DNA of 39,709 nucleotides, taken from positions 1-39,709 of the forward strand of contig JADMJD010000037.1 of NCBI GenBank assembly GCA_018780805.1. The letters are read 5' to 3'. The notes under the pieces were generated by a model. That model was not told the DNA's origin. It saw only the letters and a list, made by a program, of their open reading frames with translations, and made no database searches. Position 1 is the first letter of the stretch. The number at the start of each line of letters is the position of its first letter. This DNA comes from Rubrivivax sp. Its GTDB lineage: Bacteria; Pseudomonadota; Gammaproteobacteria; Burkholderiales; Burkholderiaceae_C. The position numbers were made by a program, and so were the translations under genes. Shown here piece after piece: positions 8,596-16,321 of this stretch.

Positions 8596-9128
8596 GCCGT
8601 GGCCCCGGCATCGGGCCGCAGCAGGCCCATGCTGACGGTGTCGTGGTACACGCCGTCGAAACACATGCCACGGCGCTTGAGGCCCTCGTGCTGGAAGCCC
8701 AGGCGTTCGTAGAGCCGGATCGCACGTGTGTTGTCGGCCCGGGCCGAGAGCTCGATGCGGGTCAGGCCCTTGGCCCAGGCCTTGTCAACGCAGGCTTGCA
8801 GCAGCCGGGCCCCCAGGCCTTGGCCGCGCCAGGCGGGCAGCAGGCCCATGCCCAGGCTGCCGGTGTGGGCCAGTGCCTGCGCCCACTCGGGCAGCACATC
8901 GGCCCAGCCGACGACCTGGCCGCCGGCCTCGCTGGTGGCGACGGCCACGAACTGCACCAGGTCCTTGCTGACACTCTCGTGCACGAAGCCTTCGATGCGG
9001 TCCACCGGCGGCGCGGCCACCTGGGCCAGGTAACGCTGCTCCCGCGCTACCGTGTCCAGCGCGGCGTGGAAACCGGGCACGTCGTCCATCGTGATGGGGC
9101 GGATCAGCACCGGGGATGTCGTTGTCAT
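8592..9128 (-). CDS. GNAT-family N-acetyltransferase
   Basis: A 178-aa acetyl-CoA-dependent acetyltransferase. The acetyl-CoA pyrophosphate loop is seen in LPAWRGQGLGARLL (R-x2-G-x-G pattern), and the family's C-terminal signature follows in NTRAIRLYERLGFQHEG. This NTRAI..Y..GF block is common in RimI/L-like and small-molecule acetyltransferases; the acceptor is unknown. The ATG at 9128 has a GGAG site 5 nt upstream. It overlaps the downstream monooxygenase as ATGA and is 26 nt from the LRR gene, the largest gap inside the operon. Confidence 0.88.
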   Translation of the reverse strand: MTTTSPVLIRPITMDDVPGFHAALDTVAREQRYLAQVAAPPVDRIEGFVHESVSKDLVQFVAVATSEAGGQVVGWADVLPEWAQALAHTGSLGMGLLPAWRGQGLGARLLQACVDKAWAKGLTRIELSARADNTRAIRLYERLGFQHEGLKRRGMCFDGVYHDTVSMGLLRPDAGATA

Positions 9129-9154
9129 GCGGTCTCCAGGGGGCGTGGGCCGGA

Positions 9155-10096
9155 TCATGCCGGCCCGGCGTGTGCGGTCAACACCGCGTGTTCGAAAGCG
9201 GCCACCTGGCGCGCCAGCGCGGCGGCGTCGCAGTGCGGGCACAGCAGCTTGCTGCCGCGGCCGCTGGTCATCACGCGGCAAAAATCGCGGCCGGCGCGCC
9301 GGCACACGGGGCAGGGGAACACCGAACGGTGGAAGCGTGCAAACGGGGCCAGCCAGTCGCAGCGGGTCTGCGTGAGCCGGGTCGACAGCCAGGCAAACTC
9401 GGCCTGCTCGAAGTGGTTGGGCAGGCCCAGCCACTGCAGGCCGGCCAGGCTGCCCAGCGGGCGCAGGCTGCCGTCGCCTACGCGCAGCGCACCGAGCTGC
9501 AGCCAGCGCAGCCGCTGCAGGCCGGCCAGCGGGGCCAGGCTGGGCACGGTGGCGGGCTGGCTGTCGCCGCCGGTGAAGGCCAGGCCCTCCAGCTGCTGCA
9601 GGCCGGCCAGATCGTCCAGGCGGCCGATCTTGTGGGCATTGGCGATCTGGAACCAGGCCAGCGCCGGCAGGGTCTGCAGCGGCGCCACTGACACGATGCC
9701 GCCCGACGCGCCCAGGTGCAGGTGGCGCAGCGTGGGGCACTGCCCCAGCGCGTCCAGCTGCTGCAGGCCGTTCCACTTCAGGTACAGGCTCTGCAGGCCG
9801 GGCAGCTGGCAGGCGGCGTCGAACAAGGCCTGCGGCACCTTGGACTGCAGCCACAGCACGCGCACGCCGCGCAAGCTGGGCAGCACGGCGCACCACTGCG
9901 CCACCAGCGCCTTCTGCGCGGTGGCCGGCAGATCGGTCTGCGTGCAGGCGATCGACAGGTGTTCGCCGCCCTCGAATTGCTGCGGGTGGCGGATGGTGCG
10001 CGGCTCGGTGCCAGCGCGCGCCAGCGTGCCCCAGAAAGAGGGCAGGGTGGAGGTCTCTCCGTCCGGCAGGGCGCCGTTGTCGGGTGCGGTGTTCAT
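9155..10096 (-). CDS. Leucine-rich-repeat protein with C-terminal zinc-ribbon-like motif
   Basis: A 313-aa protein with no signal peptide. Residues about 65-235 hold irregular leucine-rich repeats (LPGLQSLYLKWNGLQQLDAL, CPTLRHLHLG, LAGLQQLEGLAF, LAGLQRLRWLQLG, LAGLQWLGL). Near the C-terminus two knuckles, CPVC and CPHC, are separated by about 23 residues, as in a zinc ribbon. The combination suggests a cytoplasmic protein-binding scaffold with a metal-stabilised tail; I know no named family for it. The ATG at 10096 overlaps the stop of the upstream membrane protein. Confidence 0.72.
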   Translation of the reverse strand: MNTAPDNGALPDGETSTLPSFWGTLARAGTEPRTIRHPQQFEGGEHLSIACTQTDLPATAQKALVAQWCAVLPSLRGVRVLWLQSKVPQALFDAACQLPGLQSLYLKWNGLQQLDALGQCPTLRHLHLGASGGIVSVAPLQTLPALAWFQIANAHKIGRLDDLAGLQQLEGLAFTGGDSQPATVPSLAPLAGLQRLRWLQLGALRVGDGSLRPLGSLAGLQWLGLPNHFEQAEFAWLSTRLTQTRCDWLAPFARFHRSVFPCPVCRRAGRDFCRVMTSGRGSKLLCPHCDAAALARQVAAFEHAVLTAHAGPA

Positions 10097-10419
10097 CGGC
10101 TGCGTGCCCGGTGGATCAGCCGTGCCAGGCCCCAGGCCACAGCACCCCACACGGCGCCCAGGAAGCCCCAGCCGAACAGCGTGGGCGGACACCAGCCCCA
10201 GCCGCACAGGCCGCCGTTCTGCAGCAGCCCGGGCACGCCGACGGCATGGAACAGGTAGATGCTGAGGTAGGGCATCGCGGCCAGCAGGCCGATGGGCGAA
10301 TCCAGGTACCCGGGCCACCACAGACCCGGCATCAGGACCAGTGCCCAGGCGCCGACGATCAGCGCGAAGAGGCCGCCGGTGCGCAGGCGTCGGCCGGAGG
10401 GGGCGGGCGAAGTGGCCAT
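10093..10419 (-). CDS. Small membrane protein, first gene of the eight-gene operon
   Basis: A 108-aa protein with three probable membrane segments (about residues 16-36, 42-62 and 80-100), a basic N-terminus and a basic tail (LIHRARSR). A Trp/Gly/Cys-rich stretch (GGLCGWGWCPPTLFGWGFLG) precedes the last segment. No family is recognised and no function can be assigned. It ends in a 4-bp overlap with the LRR/zinc-ribbon gene. The operon promoter should lie in the 31 bp between it and ribH or inside ribH. Confidence 0.68.
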   Translation of the reverse strand: MATSPAPSGRRLRTGGLFALIVGAWALVLMPGLWWPGYLDSPIGLLAAMPYLSIYLFHAVGVPGLLQNGGLCGWGWCPPTLFGWGFLGAVWGAVAWGLARLIHRARSR

Positions 10420-10450
10420 GGGGCCACTGTAGCGCCCGCCCTCGGTGGCG

Positions 10451-10927
10451 TCAGCCCACCATCGCCGGCAGGGCCCGCAGGCCCTGCAGCGTCTGCAGGC
10501 AGGCCAGCGCGACCTCCTGGCCCTTGTGCACGAAGTGCTCGGCGAAAAACTGCCGGTGGGTCTCGTGCTCGTGGAAGTCGCGCGGCGTCAGCACGGCGGA
10601 GAACACCGGCACGCCGGTGTCCAGCTGCACACGCATCAGGCCGTCGATGACGGCGCTGGCGACGAACTCGTGCCGGTAGATGCCGCCGTTGACCACCAGC
10701 GCGCAGGCGATCACGGCGTCATAAGCGCCGCTTTGTGCCAGGCGCTGCGCGTGCAGCGGGATCTCGAAGGCACCCGGCACCTGGAAGTGATCCACCCGTG
10801 GGGGTGGCGTCGGACTTCGGGCGAAGGCCTCTGTGATGGCCTGCGTGGCACGGTCCACGATGTCGGCGTGCCAGCGGGCCGCGACGACGGCGATGCGGAG
10901 TTCGGAAGTTTCAGTCATCTGATTCAT
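10451..10927 (-). CDS. ribH: 6,7-dimethyl-8-ribityllumazine synthase, type II (RibH2-like)
   Basis: A 158-aa enzyme that condenses 5-amino-6-ribitylamino-uracil with dihydroxybutanone phosphate, the penultimate step of riboflavin synthesis. The pattern AVVAARWHADIVD, VPGAFEIPLHAQRLA, ALVVNGGIYRHEFVASAVID, VQLDTGVPVFSAVLTPRDFH and FFAEHFVHKGQEVA closely follows the type II (RibH2) branch known from Brucella and rhizobia rather than the usual icosahedral RibH. Type II enzymes are decamers. The gene stands alone behind an FMN riboswitch, so it is probably a second, flavin-regulated copy; a housekeeping rib operon elsewhere is expected but not seen. ATG 10927 (GAGGA 6 nt upstream) or ATG 10918 could be the start. 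Confidence 0.93.
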   Translation of the reverse strand: MNQMTETSELRIAVVAARWHADIVDRATQAITEAFARSPTPPPRVDHFQVPGAFEIPLHAQRLAQSGAYDAVIACALVVNGGIYRHEFVASAVIDGLMRVQLDTGVPVFSAVLTPRDFHEHETHRQFFAEHFVHKGQEVALACLQTLQGLRALPAMVG

Positions 10928-10933
10928 GGGTGT

Positions 10934-10993
10934 CCTCGGTGGAGGGGTTGGCCAGAATCAGGGCGCACGCACACACGGCACGCTCCGCCGAGG
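10934..10993 (-). promoter_or_regulatory. Possible SD-sequestering platform of the FMN riboswitch
   Basis: On the minus strand CCTCGG (10993-10988) is complementary to CCGAGG (10939-10934), which contains the likely ribosome-binding site of ribH. Pairing would hide the site, as in translational riboswitches. No run of T residues is seen, so transcription attenuation looks less likely. The pairing is only 6 bp and is inferred by eye. Confidence 0.3.
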
Positions 10994-11014
10994 CGAAGCG
11001 CGCCGCATCCACGC

Positions 11015-11165
11015 GATCTCTTTCATCCGGACTGTGACCGTCGGCCCTGGTTTCGCACCAGGTCTGCTGACCCCGCCCACGGCAAGCCGTGGCCGGGCGC
11101 TCGCGGGCTCCTGCAGTTGCCTGCAGATACCGCCGGTGGGGAATTCCACCCCGCCCTGAGAACGC
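11015..11165 (-). promoter_or_regulatory. FMN riboswitch (RFN element) upstream of ribH
   Basis: Read on the minus strand, all conserved RFN blocks appear in order: TTCTCAGGGCGGGG, GGAATTCCCCACCGGCGGTA, GAGCCCGCGAGC, GTCAGCAGA, CCGACGGTCA and AGTCCGGATGAAAGAG. The variable P-stem between the second and third conserved parts is a GC-rich hairpin. This aptamer binds flavin mononucleotide and lowers expression of riboflavin genes. It ends about 88 nt before the ribH start, leaving room for an expression platform. Confidence 0.97.
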
Positions 11166-11290
11166 TGCCGGCCCGTCAAGACCGGCGTCTGCATTGTCCA
11201 GGAAATGGGCGGCATGACCTGGCAGGTCATCGCCAGCGGGCGGGCGGGTCAGCAGACTGCCGGCTGTTGCAACCCATCCATCGAATGACC

Positions 11291-11608
11291 ATGACCCGCC
11301 TGCTGCTGCTGACCGTGCTCCTGCCCTTTTCCGCCCTCAGCGTGGCTGCCTTGTGGCAGCACGGCTACTGGGGCCTGTTCGAACCCGCCCTGCACAGCCT
11401 GGCGGCGGCCCAGGTGCTGGTGGACCTGGTCATCGCGCTCGGCCTGGTGCTGGTGTGGCTGTGGCGCGATGCGCGCGCCAGCGGCCGCAACCCCTGGCCC
11501 TGGACGCTGCTGACGCTGGCCGCCGGCTCCTTCGGCCCGCTGCTGTACCTGCTGGTGCGGCCTCAGGCGTCGGGGTTGGCGTCGGGCAGCCGCGAGAAGA
11601 CCACGTAG
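11291..11608 (+). CDS. DUF2834-like small membrane protein
   Basis: A 105-aa protein with three hydrophobic segments (LLLLTVLLPFSALSVAAL, LVDLVIALGLVLVWLW, WTLLTLAAGSFGPLLYLLV) and a short basic loop (RDARASGRNPW) between the last two. Spacing and the final helix resemble DUF2834 proteins, whose function is unknown. Either ATG 11285 or ATG 11291 could be used and neither has a strong ribosome site. The last 46 nt overlap the 3' end of the convergent GNAT gene. Confidence 0.6.
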   Translation: MTRLLLLTVLLPFSALSVAALWQHGYWGLFEPALHSLAAAQVLVDLVIALGLVLVWLWRDARASGRNPWPWTLLTLAAGSFGPLLYLLVRPQASGLASGSREKTT

Positions 11609-12108
11609 TCCTGCGGCAGGCCGCGCACCAGGCGGAAGTGGCGCAGCACGCCTTCGCGCTCGAACCCGCACTTCTGCAACACCCGTTGCGACGCCTGCGC
11701 CGGCAGCTGCGTGGTGGCCTGGATGCGCACCCAGCCGCGCTGCTGCAGGCCCCAGTGCACCAGCGCACCGCAGACCGCCGTGGCCAGGCCGTGGCCCCAG
11801 CATTCGGGCCGCACGCTGTAGGTGATCTCGGCCGTGCGGTTGAGCGACGACACACTGTGGAACCCGGCGACGCTGACCAGCTCGCCGCTGTGCGCGGCCC
11901 GCACGCTGAACAGGCAGGGCGCGTCCGGGCTGCCGCCCAGGCAGCGTTCGATCATCGGCCGCAGGTCGTCGACCGACGTGAACTGCGTGCTGGTGAACCG
12001 CTGCATCTCCGGCCGCAGTGCAAACGCGGCCCAGTCGTGCAGGTCGGCCCAGGCGATGGGCGCGAGCGTGTACCCGGGCAACATCGGCATGGCCTTCTCC
12101 ATGCTCAC
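11563..12108 (-). CDS. GNAT-family acetyltransferase (RimJ/RimL type)
   Basis: A 181-aa acetyltransferase. [20 protein letters not shown] carries the acetyl-CoA loop (GHGLAT), and [20 protein letters not shown] is the RimJ/RimL-type S..VL.K.GF signature. The acceptor could be a protein N-terminus or a small amine. The GTG at 12108 overlaps the ureG stop as GTGA; an ATG two codons later (12102) is equally possible. Cotranscription with ureG is likely, but GNATs are not a known part of urease maturation, so the link may be positional only. Confidence 0.85.
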   Translation of the reverse strand: MSMEKAMPMLPGYTLAPIAWADLHDWAAFALRPEMQRFTSTQFTSVDDLRPMIERCLGGSPDAPCLFSVRAAHSGELVSVAGFHSVSSLNRTAEITYSVRPECWGHGLATAVCGALVHWGLQQRGWVRIQATTQLPAQASQRVLQKCGFEREGVLRHFRLVRGLPQDYVVFSRLPDANPDA

Positions 12109-12770
12109 GCCGGCTGCAGCAGGCCCCGCGTCTCGATGAAACGCACCACCGTGTCCAGCCCGTCGCGGGTCTTCAGGTTGGTCATCACGAAGGGTTTGCG
12201 GCCGGCGTGGTCGGGCCGCATGCGGCGCGTGTCGGCGTCCATCACCGCCAGGTCGGCGCCCACGTAGGGTGCGAGGTCGGTCTTGTTGATGACGAAGAGG
12301 TCGCTCTTGGTGATGCCGGGCCCGCCCTTGCGCGGGATCTTCTCGCCGGCGGCCACATCGATGACGTAGATCGTCAGGTCGCTGAGCTCGGGGCTGAAGG
12401 TGGCGGCCAGGTTGTCGCCGCCACTTTCGATGAAGACGATGTCGGCGTTCGGGAACTTGTCCAGCATGCGGTCCACCGCCTCCAGGTTGATGGAGGCGTC
12501 TTCGCGGATCGCGGTGTGCGGGCAGCCGCCGGTTTCGACGCCGACGATGCGCTCCGGGTCCAGCGCACCGGCCACGGTGAGCAGGCGCTGGTCCTCCTTG
12601 GTGTAGATGTCGTTGGTGACGACGACCAGGTCCCAGCGCTCGCGCATGCTCTTGCAGAGCATTTCCACCAGTGTGGTCTTGCCGGAGCCGACAGGGCCGC
12701 CCACGCCCACGCGCAGCGGCGGGAGTTTTTTGGTGCGGCCGGGGATGTGGTGCAGGGCAGGCATGTTCAT
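12105..12770 (-). CDS. ureG: Urease accessory GTPase UreG
   Basis: A SIMIBI-class GTPase of about 221 aa that with UreF, UreD/H and UreE delivers nickel to apo-urease. The P-loop [14 protein letters not shown], the Cys-Pro-His metal motif ([20 protein letters not shown]), the [10 protein letters not shown] switch region and [13 protein letters not shown] (NKTD guanine specificity) are all present. The start is uncertain among ATG codons at 12782, 12779, 12770 and 12764; I use 12770 ([10 protein letters not shown]). It is separated from ureE and ureF by three unrelated genes, whereas ureEFG are usually adjacent, and overlaps the downstream GNAT by 4 nt. Confidence 0.97.
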   Translation of the reverse strand: MNMPALHHIPGRTKKLPPLRVGVGGPVGSGKTTLVEMLCKSMRERWDLVVVTNDIYTKEDQRLLTVAGALDPERIVGVETGGCPHTAIREDASINLEAVDRMLDKFPNADIVFIESGGDNLAATFSPELSDLTIYVIDVAAGEKIPRKGGPGITKSDLFVINKTDLAPYVGADLAVMDADTRRMRPDHAGRKPFVMTNLKTRDGLDTVVRFIETRGLLQPA

Positions 12771-12825
12771 GCCCGGCATCATGGCATCGATCGGGCCCCC
12801 ATCGGCCCCAAACCCGGCCCGTCGA

Positions 12826-13722
12826 TCACACCGAGATGCCGACTTCCAGGGTGGCCGCGAAGCCACTCGTCGTGTCGCCGCTGATGCTGACCAGCTGCGT
12901 GTCGCTGCCGTCGCTGAACACGTTGTCGCTGCCCAGGCTGATGTTGCGCAGGTTGGCTGCGCTGCCGGTGTAGCCGCTGGTCGCGTAGACCAGGCTGCTC
13001 TGTGCCTGCGGCAGGGCCAGCTGCGAGGTGCGCAGCTTGTTGCTGTAGCTGGTGGCGGTGGTGGCGCTGCGGTAGACCTCGAAGTGCATGTGCGGCCAGC
13101 GCCCGCTGTAGCAGCCGGGGAAGATGGTGGTGAAGGTCACCTGGCCGTTGGCGTCGGTGACCTGCACGCCGCGCAGGTAGTTCTCAGCGGTGACGCCGCT
13201 GGAATACATCGAATAGCGGCCCAGCGCGTCGCAGTGCCACAGGTAGATGGCAAAACCTTCCAATGCGGCGCAGCTGCCGTTGGTGTTGACCAGCTGCAGC
13301 GTCACCGCCAGCGTCACGCCGCCGGCCGTGCCGTTGGCCGTGTTGCCGGCATTCGCGATGCTGCTGCGGATGTCGCTGCGCACGATGCCCGACAGCATCA
13401 GCGCGTTGGCGATGCTGCCGTTGGCGGTGTTGGAGCCGTCGCCGGGGTAAGGGCCGGCGGTCTCTTCGGGGATCAGGCTGCAGGTGGTGGTGCCGGTGCC
13501 CGTGCCCGTGCCCGTGCCCGTGCCCGTGCCCGTCCCGATGGTGGTGTCACTGCCCGTGGTGCCGCTGTCCCCGCCGCCACCACAACCCAGCAAGGCCAGG
13601 CCGGTGGCACTGCCCAGGCCGCCGGCCAGCCAGCGCAGCGCGCGGCGCCGGTGGGCGGTCTGTTGCAGCAGGCTTTGCAGGTCGGCCTGGAGGCCGAGGT
13701 CGTGGTGGTCGTGTTGGTTCAT
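12826..13722 (-). CDS. Exported intradiol ring-cleavage dioxygenase-like lipoprotein
   Basis: About 298 aa. The N-terminus has a twin-arginine stretch ([12 protein letters not shown]), a hydrophobic core and a lipobox ending LALLGC, so it looks like a Tat-exported lipoprotein. A Thr-Gly dipeptide linker follows, encoded by a hexanucleotide repeat. The C-terminal half matches intradiol dioxygenases: [21 protein letters not shown] and [10 protein letters not shown] supply the expected Tyr, Tyr and HxH iron ligands. Cytoplasmic members cleave catechol or protocatechuate; the substrate of exported ones is generally unknown. It lies between ureG and a two-component pair. An ATG at 13731 would add three residues. 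Confidence 0.82.
   Translation of the reverse strand: MNQHDHHDLGLQADLQSLLQQTAHRRRALRWLAGGLGSATGLALLGCGGGGDSGTTGSDTTIGTGTGTGTGTGTGTGTTTCSLIPEETAGPYPGDGSNTANGSIANALMLSGIVRSDIRSSIANAGNTANGTAGGVTLAVTLQLVNTNGSCAALEGFAIYLWHCDALGRYSMYSSGVTAENYLRGVQVTDANGQVTFTTIFPGCYSGRWPHMHFEVYRSATTATSYSNKLRTSQLALPQAQSSLVYATSGYTGSAANLRNISLGSDNVFSDGSDTQLVSISGDTTSGFAATLEVGISV
13496..13531. repeat. Hexanucleotide tandem repeat (6 perfect units)
   Basis: Six perfect copies of GTGCCC on the plus strand, with a degenerate unit on each side (GTGCCG, GTCCCG). It encodes the Thr-Gly repeat linking lipid anchor and catalytic domain of the dioxygenase-like lipoprotein. Unit changes would keep the frame, so slippage would alter linker length rather than switch the gene off. 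Confidence 0.9.
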
Positions 13723-13756
13723 GCCCCGCATCGTCGGGGCGCGCTGTTTCGGGCGT

Positions 13757-14902
13757 TCAGCCCTTGTGTGTCGGCGCCGACACAGAGCCGCTCCGCGGCA
13801 ACCACAGCGTGGCGCGCAGCCCGCCCTCGGGGCGGTTGGCCAGCGTCAGCCGGCCGCCGTCACGCTCGGCCAGGTCGCGGGCGATGGCCAGGCCCAGGCC
13901 GTGGCCGCTGCGTGCATGGGCCTCGGTCAGGCGCACCCAGGGGCGGAAGGCGTCGTCGATGCGCTCAGCGGGGATGCCCGGGCCGCGGTCGTCCACGTGC
14001 AAGGCCACGCCGCCATCGGGCATGGCATGGAGCTGCAGCGTGGCGCTGCCACCGTAACGCAAGGCGTTGCCCACCAGGTTGCCGACGATGCGGCGCAGCG
14101 CCGCCGGCCGGGCGCACACGCGGTGTTCCGGGCCGTCCAGCAAATGCACGGCCCGCACGGTCCGCACGGCCTGGCCGCTGTCCGACAGGTCGTCCACCAC
14201 CGCGGCCACGGCGGCTCGCAGCTGCAGCAGGCCGGGTGGGCTGCCGTCGCGTTGTTCGCGCAGCACGGCCAGCGTGCTGTCAATCATCTCGGTCATCTCG
14301 TGGATGTCCTGCGCTGCGGCCTGGGCCAGGGCCGGCGGGCCGTCTTCCAGCCGCATGCGCAGCCGGGTCAGCGGCGTGCGCAGGTCGTGCGACACGGCCG
14401 CCAGGTGCAGGCCACGCGCGTCGAACTGTGCCTGCAGCCGCTGCGCCATCTGGTTGAAGACCGCGGCGCTGCGGCGCACCTCGGCCGTGCCCTGGTGTTC
14501 GTCCAGCACCGGCAGCGGCTCGTGCCGGGCCAGGCGCTGGCTCAGGCTGTCGGCGGCGCGTGACAGCTGGCGCATCGGCCGCGCCAGCCAGCGCGCCCCC
14601 AACGCCGCGCCGAGCGCGATGACAGCGGCGCGCAGCAGCAGGTCCACCCATTGCACAGTGCTGGGTAGGTCGGCCGGGGGCAGCGCGCGCACCGGCGGCA
14701 GGCCGGGTGGCGGGCCGGGTGGTGGGCCACCGGCGCCCGGGCCGGCCCCGGGCTGCGGCGGCGGCCCCAGATCGCCCAGGCCCAGCGGCAAGGACAACCA
14801 GAAGGCGACGCCGTGGCTCACCACCAGCACCACCCACATCAACACAAAAAGCCGCAGGCCCAGGGTGTCGAAGCGGCGCCAGCCGCGTGGCTGCGGGTCC
14901 AT
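13757..14902 (-). CDS. Sensor histidine kinase (EnvZ/RstB type)
   Basis: A 381-aa inner-membrane kinase. Two transmembrane helices (about residues 15-40 and 85-105) flank a periplasmic loop of only about 45 residues, very rich in Pro and Gly (residues 46-70). A HAMP region and the H box AVSHDLRTPLTRLRMR with His172 follow, then the N box (NLVGNALRYGG), G1 (VDDRGPGIP) and G2 (HGLGLAIA). So short and compositionally simple a loop argues against a classical ligand pocket; sensing may involve the membrane or a partner. It overlaps the response regulator stop by 1 nt and ends 34 nt before the dioxygenase-like gene. Confidence 0.93.
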   Translation of the reverse strand: MDPQPRGWRRFDTLGLRLFVLMWVVLVVSHGVAFWLSLPLGLGDLGPPPQPGAGPGAGGPPPGPPPGLPPVRALPPADLPSTVQWVDLLLRAAVIALGAALGARWLARPMRQLSRAADSLSQRLARHEPLPVLDEHQGTAEVRRSAAVFNQMAQRLQAQFDARGLHLAAVSHDLRTPLTRLRMRLEDGPPALAQAAAQDIHEMTEMIDSTLAVLREQRDGSPPGLLQLRAAVAAVVDDLSDSGQAVRTVRAVHLLDGPEHRVCARPAALRRIVGNLVGNALRYGGSATLQLHAMPDGGVALHVDDRGPGIPAERIDDAFRPWVRLTEAHARSGHGLGLAIARDLAERDGGRLTLANRPEGGLRATLWLPRSGSVSAPTHKG

Positions 14903-15612
14903 CAGCGCAGCTCGGTGTCGAACAGGTAACCCTCGCCGCGCAACGTGCGGATCAGCGTGGGCGTGGTGCCGCCGTCGCCCAGCTTGGCGCGCAGGCGCGA
15001 CACGGCCAGGTCGATGCTGCGGTCGTTCACCTCGGTGCCCGCGGCGCGGGTGAGGTCCAGCAGGCGCTCGCGCGACAAGGCCTTGCGCGGGTGCGCGCAG
15101 AAGGCCGTGAGCAGCCGGAACTCGGCCGCCGACAGGGCCACCACGCTGCCGTCGGGCGCCACCAGCTGGCGCCGCAGGCGGTCGAAGGTCCAGCCCTGGA
15201 AGTGCAGTTCGGTGCTGTCGTCGCCGCGCGGCGTCGTGCCACGGCCGCGCCGCAGCACGGCCTTGATGCGGGCCACCAGCTCACGCGGCTCGAAGGGTTT
15301 GGGCAGGTAGTCGTCGGCCCCCATCTCCAGGCCCAGCACCCGCGAGATCGGGTCGCCCTGGGCCGTCAGCATGATCAGCGGCAGCGCGGGCTGCACCTCG
15401 CGCACCCATTGGCACAGCGTGAGGCCGTTGTCGTCGGGCAGCATCAGGTCCAGGATCAGCAGGTCCACGTCGGGCGCCGGCAGCCGGCGGCGCAGGCCGG
15501 CGCCGTCCACCAGCGCCTCGACCGTCATGCCGTGCTGCTGCAGGTAGGCCTGCAGCAGCTGGCGGATGCCGGGGTCGTCGTCGACCAGCAGGCAGCGCAT
15601 GCCGGGGCCCAT
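14902..15612 (-). CDS. OmpR-family response regulator
   Basis: About 236 aa: a receiver domain (residues 5-120) with the acidic pocket VDDD, the phosphoacceptor Asp55 in LILDLMLPD and the Lys of LPKPF, then an OmpR/PhoB winged helix (residues 138-235, ending RTLRGEGYLFD). It partners with the kinase whose start overlaps its stop. The gene begins 7 nt after ureF, so it should be cotranscribed with urease genes, though control of urease by this pair is inference. ATG 15612 and ATG 15600 are both possible starts. Confidence 0.94.
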   Translation of the reverse strand: MGPGMRCLLVDDDPGIRQLLQAYLQQHGMTVEALVDGAGLRRRLPAPDVDLLILDLMLPDDNGLTLCQWVREVQPALPLIMLTAQGDPISRVLGLEMGADDYLPKPFEPRELVARIKAVLRRGRGTTPRGDDSTELHFQGWTFDRLRRQLVAPDGSVVALSAAEFRLLTAFCAHPRKALSRERLLDLTRAAGTEVNDRSIDLAVSRLRAKLGDGGTTPTLIRTLRGEGYLFDTELR

Positions 15613-15619
15613 CGCCCTG

Positions 15620-16321
15620 TCAGCTGCGGAACAGCCGCGAGTACTGTGCCTCATGCTGCGCCGACAGGATGGCCAGCATCGGCGTGAAGGCCTGGCGTGT
15701 GTGGTCGTCGTGCAGCAGCGCTTCGTCCACCGCCGCCGGGATGGCCGCGGCCAGCCGGCCCAGCAGGCGCTGGCCGGCGCTCTGCCCCAGCGGCACGGCC
15801 TTCACCGCGGCCTGCACCATGTTTTCAGCCCAGCCAAACGCCATGGCCAGCAGCGCCGCGCGGGGCGGTGCGCCACTGCGCCAGGCGGCCAGGGCCAGCG
15901 CCACCGGCCAGGCGGGTGAGGGCGCCAGTGCGCGCAGCGTGGCCAGCCGGGCGTCGTCGTCCGGGCCACGCTGGCGCAGCCAGTCGGCCAGCGAGCGGCC
16001 GGCCTGTTCGGTCTGCAAACGGAACTCGGTACTTTCGCGCGTGGCCAGCACCCAGGTGTTCAACGTGGCCAGGCGGTCCACATCGTGGGTGTCCCAGGCC
16101 AGCCACGCAGCCGCGGCGGCCGGCAGCTCGCTGCGCGCCTGGGCCAGCAGCAGCTGGTCCTGCAGCCAGGTGCCGGCGCTGGCTTCGTCGTGCACACGCC
16201 CGCTGTCCACCGCGGCCTCCAGCCCTTCGGAATAACTGAAGGCGCCCACCGGCAGCGCCGGTGAGGCCAGCCAGATCAGCTGCAGCAGCGCGCTGTCAGT
16301 GGTCGTGACCGTGGTGGTCAT
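15620..16321 (-). CDS. ureF: Urease accessory protein UreF
   Basis: A 233-aa all-helical protein that joins UreD/H and UreG in the nickel-insertion complex. [20 protein letters not shown] is the conserved UreF start, and [20 protein letters not shown] is the later signature. I chose ATG 16321; frames further upstream are the His-rich tail of ureE read out of phase (a Thr run). This start lies inside ureE, giving a 26-nt overlap. A Thr-rich leader (MTTTVTTTD) precedes the conserved domain because it is encoded by the same His-codon-rich DNA. Confidence 0.95.
   Translation of the reverse strand: MTTTVTTTDSALLQLIWLASPALPVGAFSYSEGLEAAVDSGRVHDEASAGTWLQDQLLLAQARSELPAAAAAWLAWDTHDVDRLATLNTWVLATRESTEFRLQTEQAGRSLADWLRQRGPDDDARLATLRALAPSPAWPVALALAAWRSGAPPRAALLAMAFGWAENMVQAAVKAVPLGQSAGQRLLGRLAAAIPAAVDEALLHDDHTRQAFTPMLAILSAQHEAQYSRLFRS

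Noticed and set aside
13490..13537. Short regular repeat as a possible CRISPR or phase-variation switch
   Set aside because: The units are contiguous with no spacers, and a 6-bp unit inside a coding frame cannot cause an on/off frameshift; it only varies linker length.
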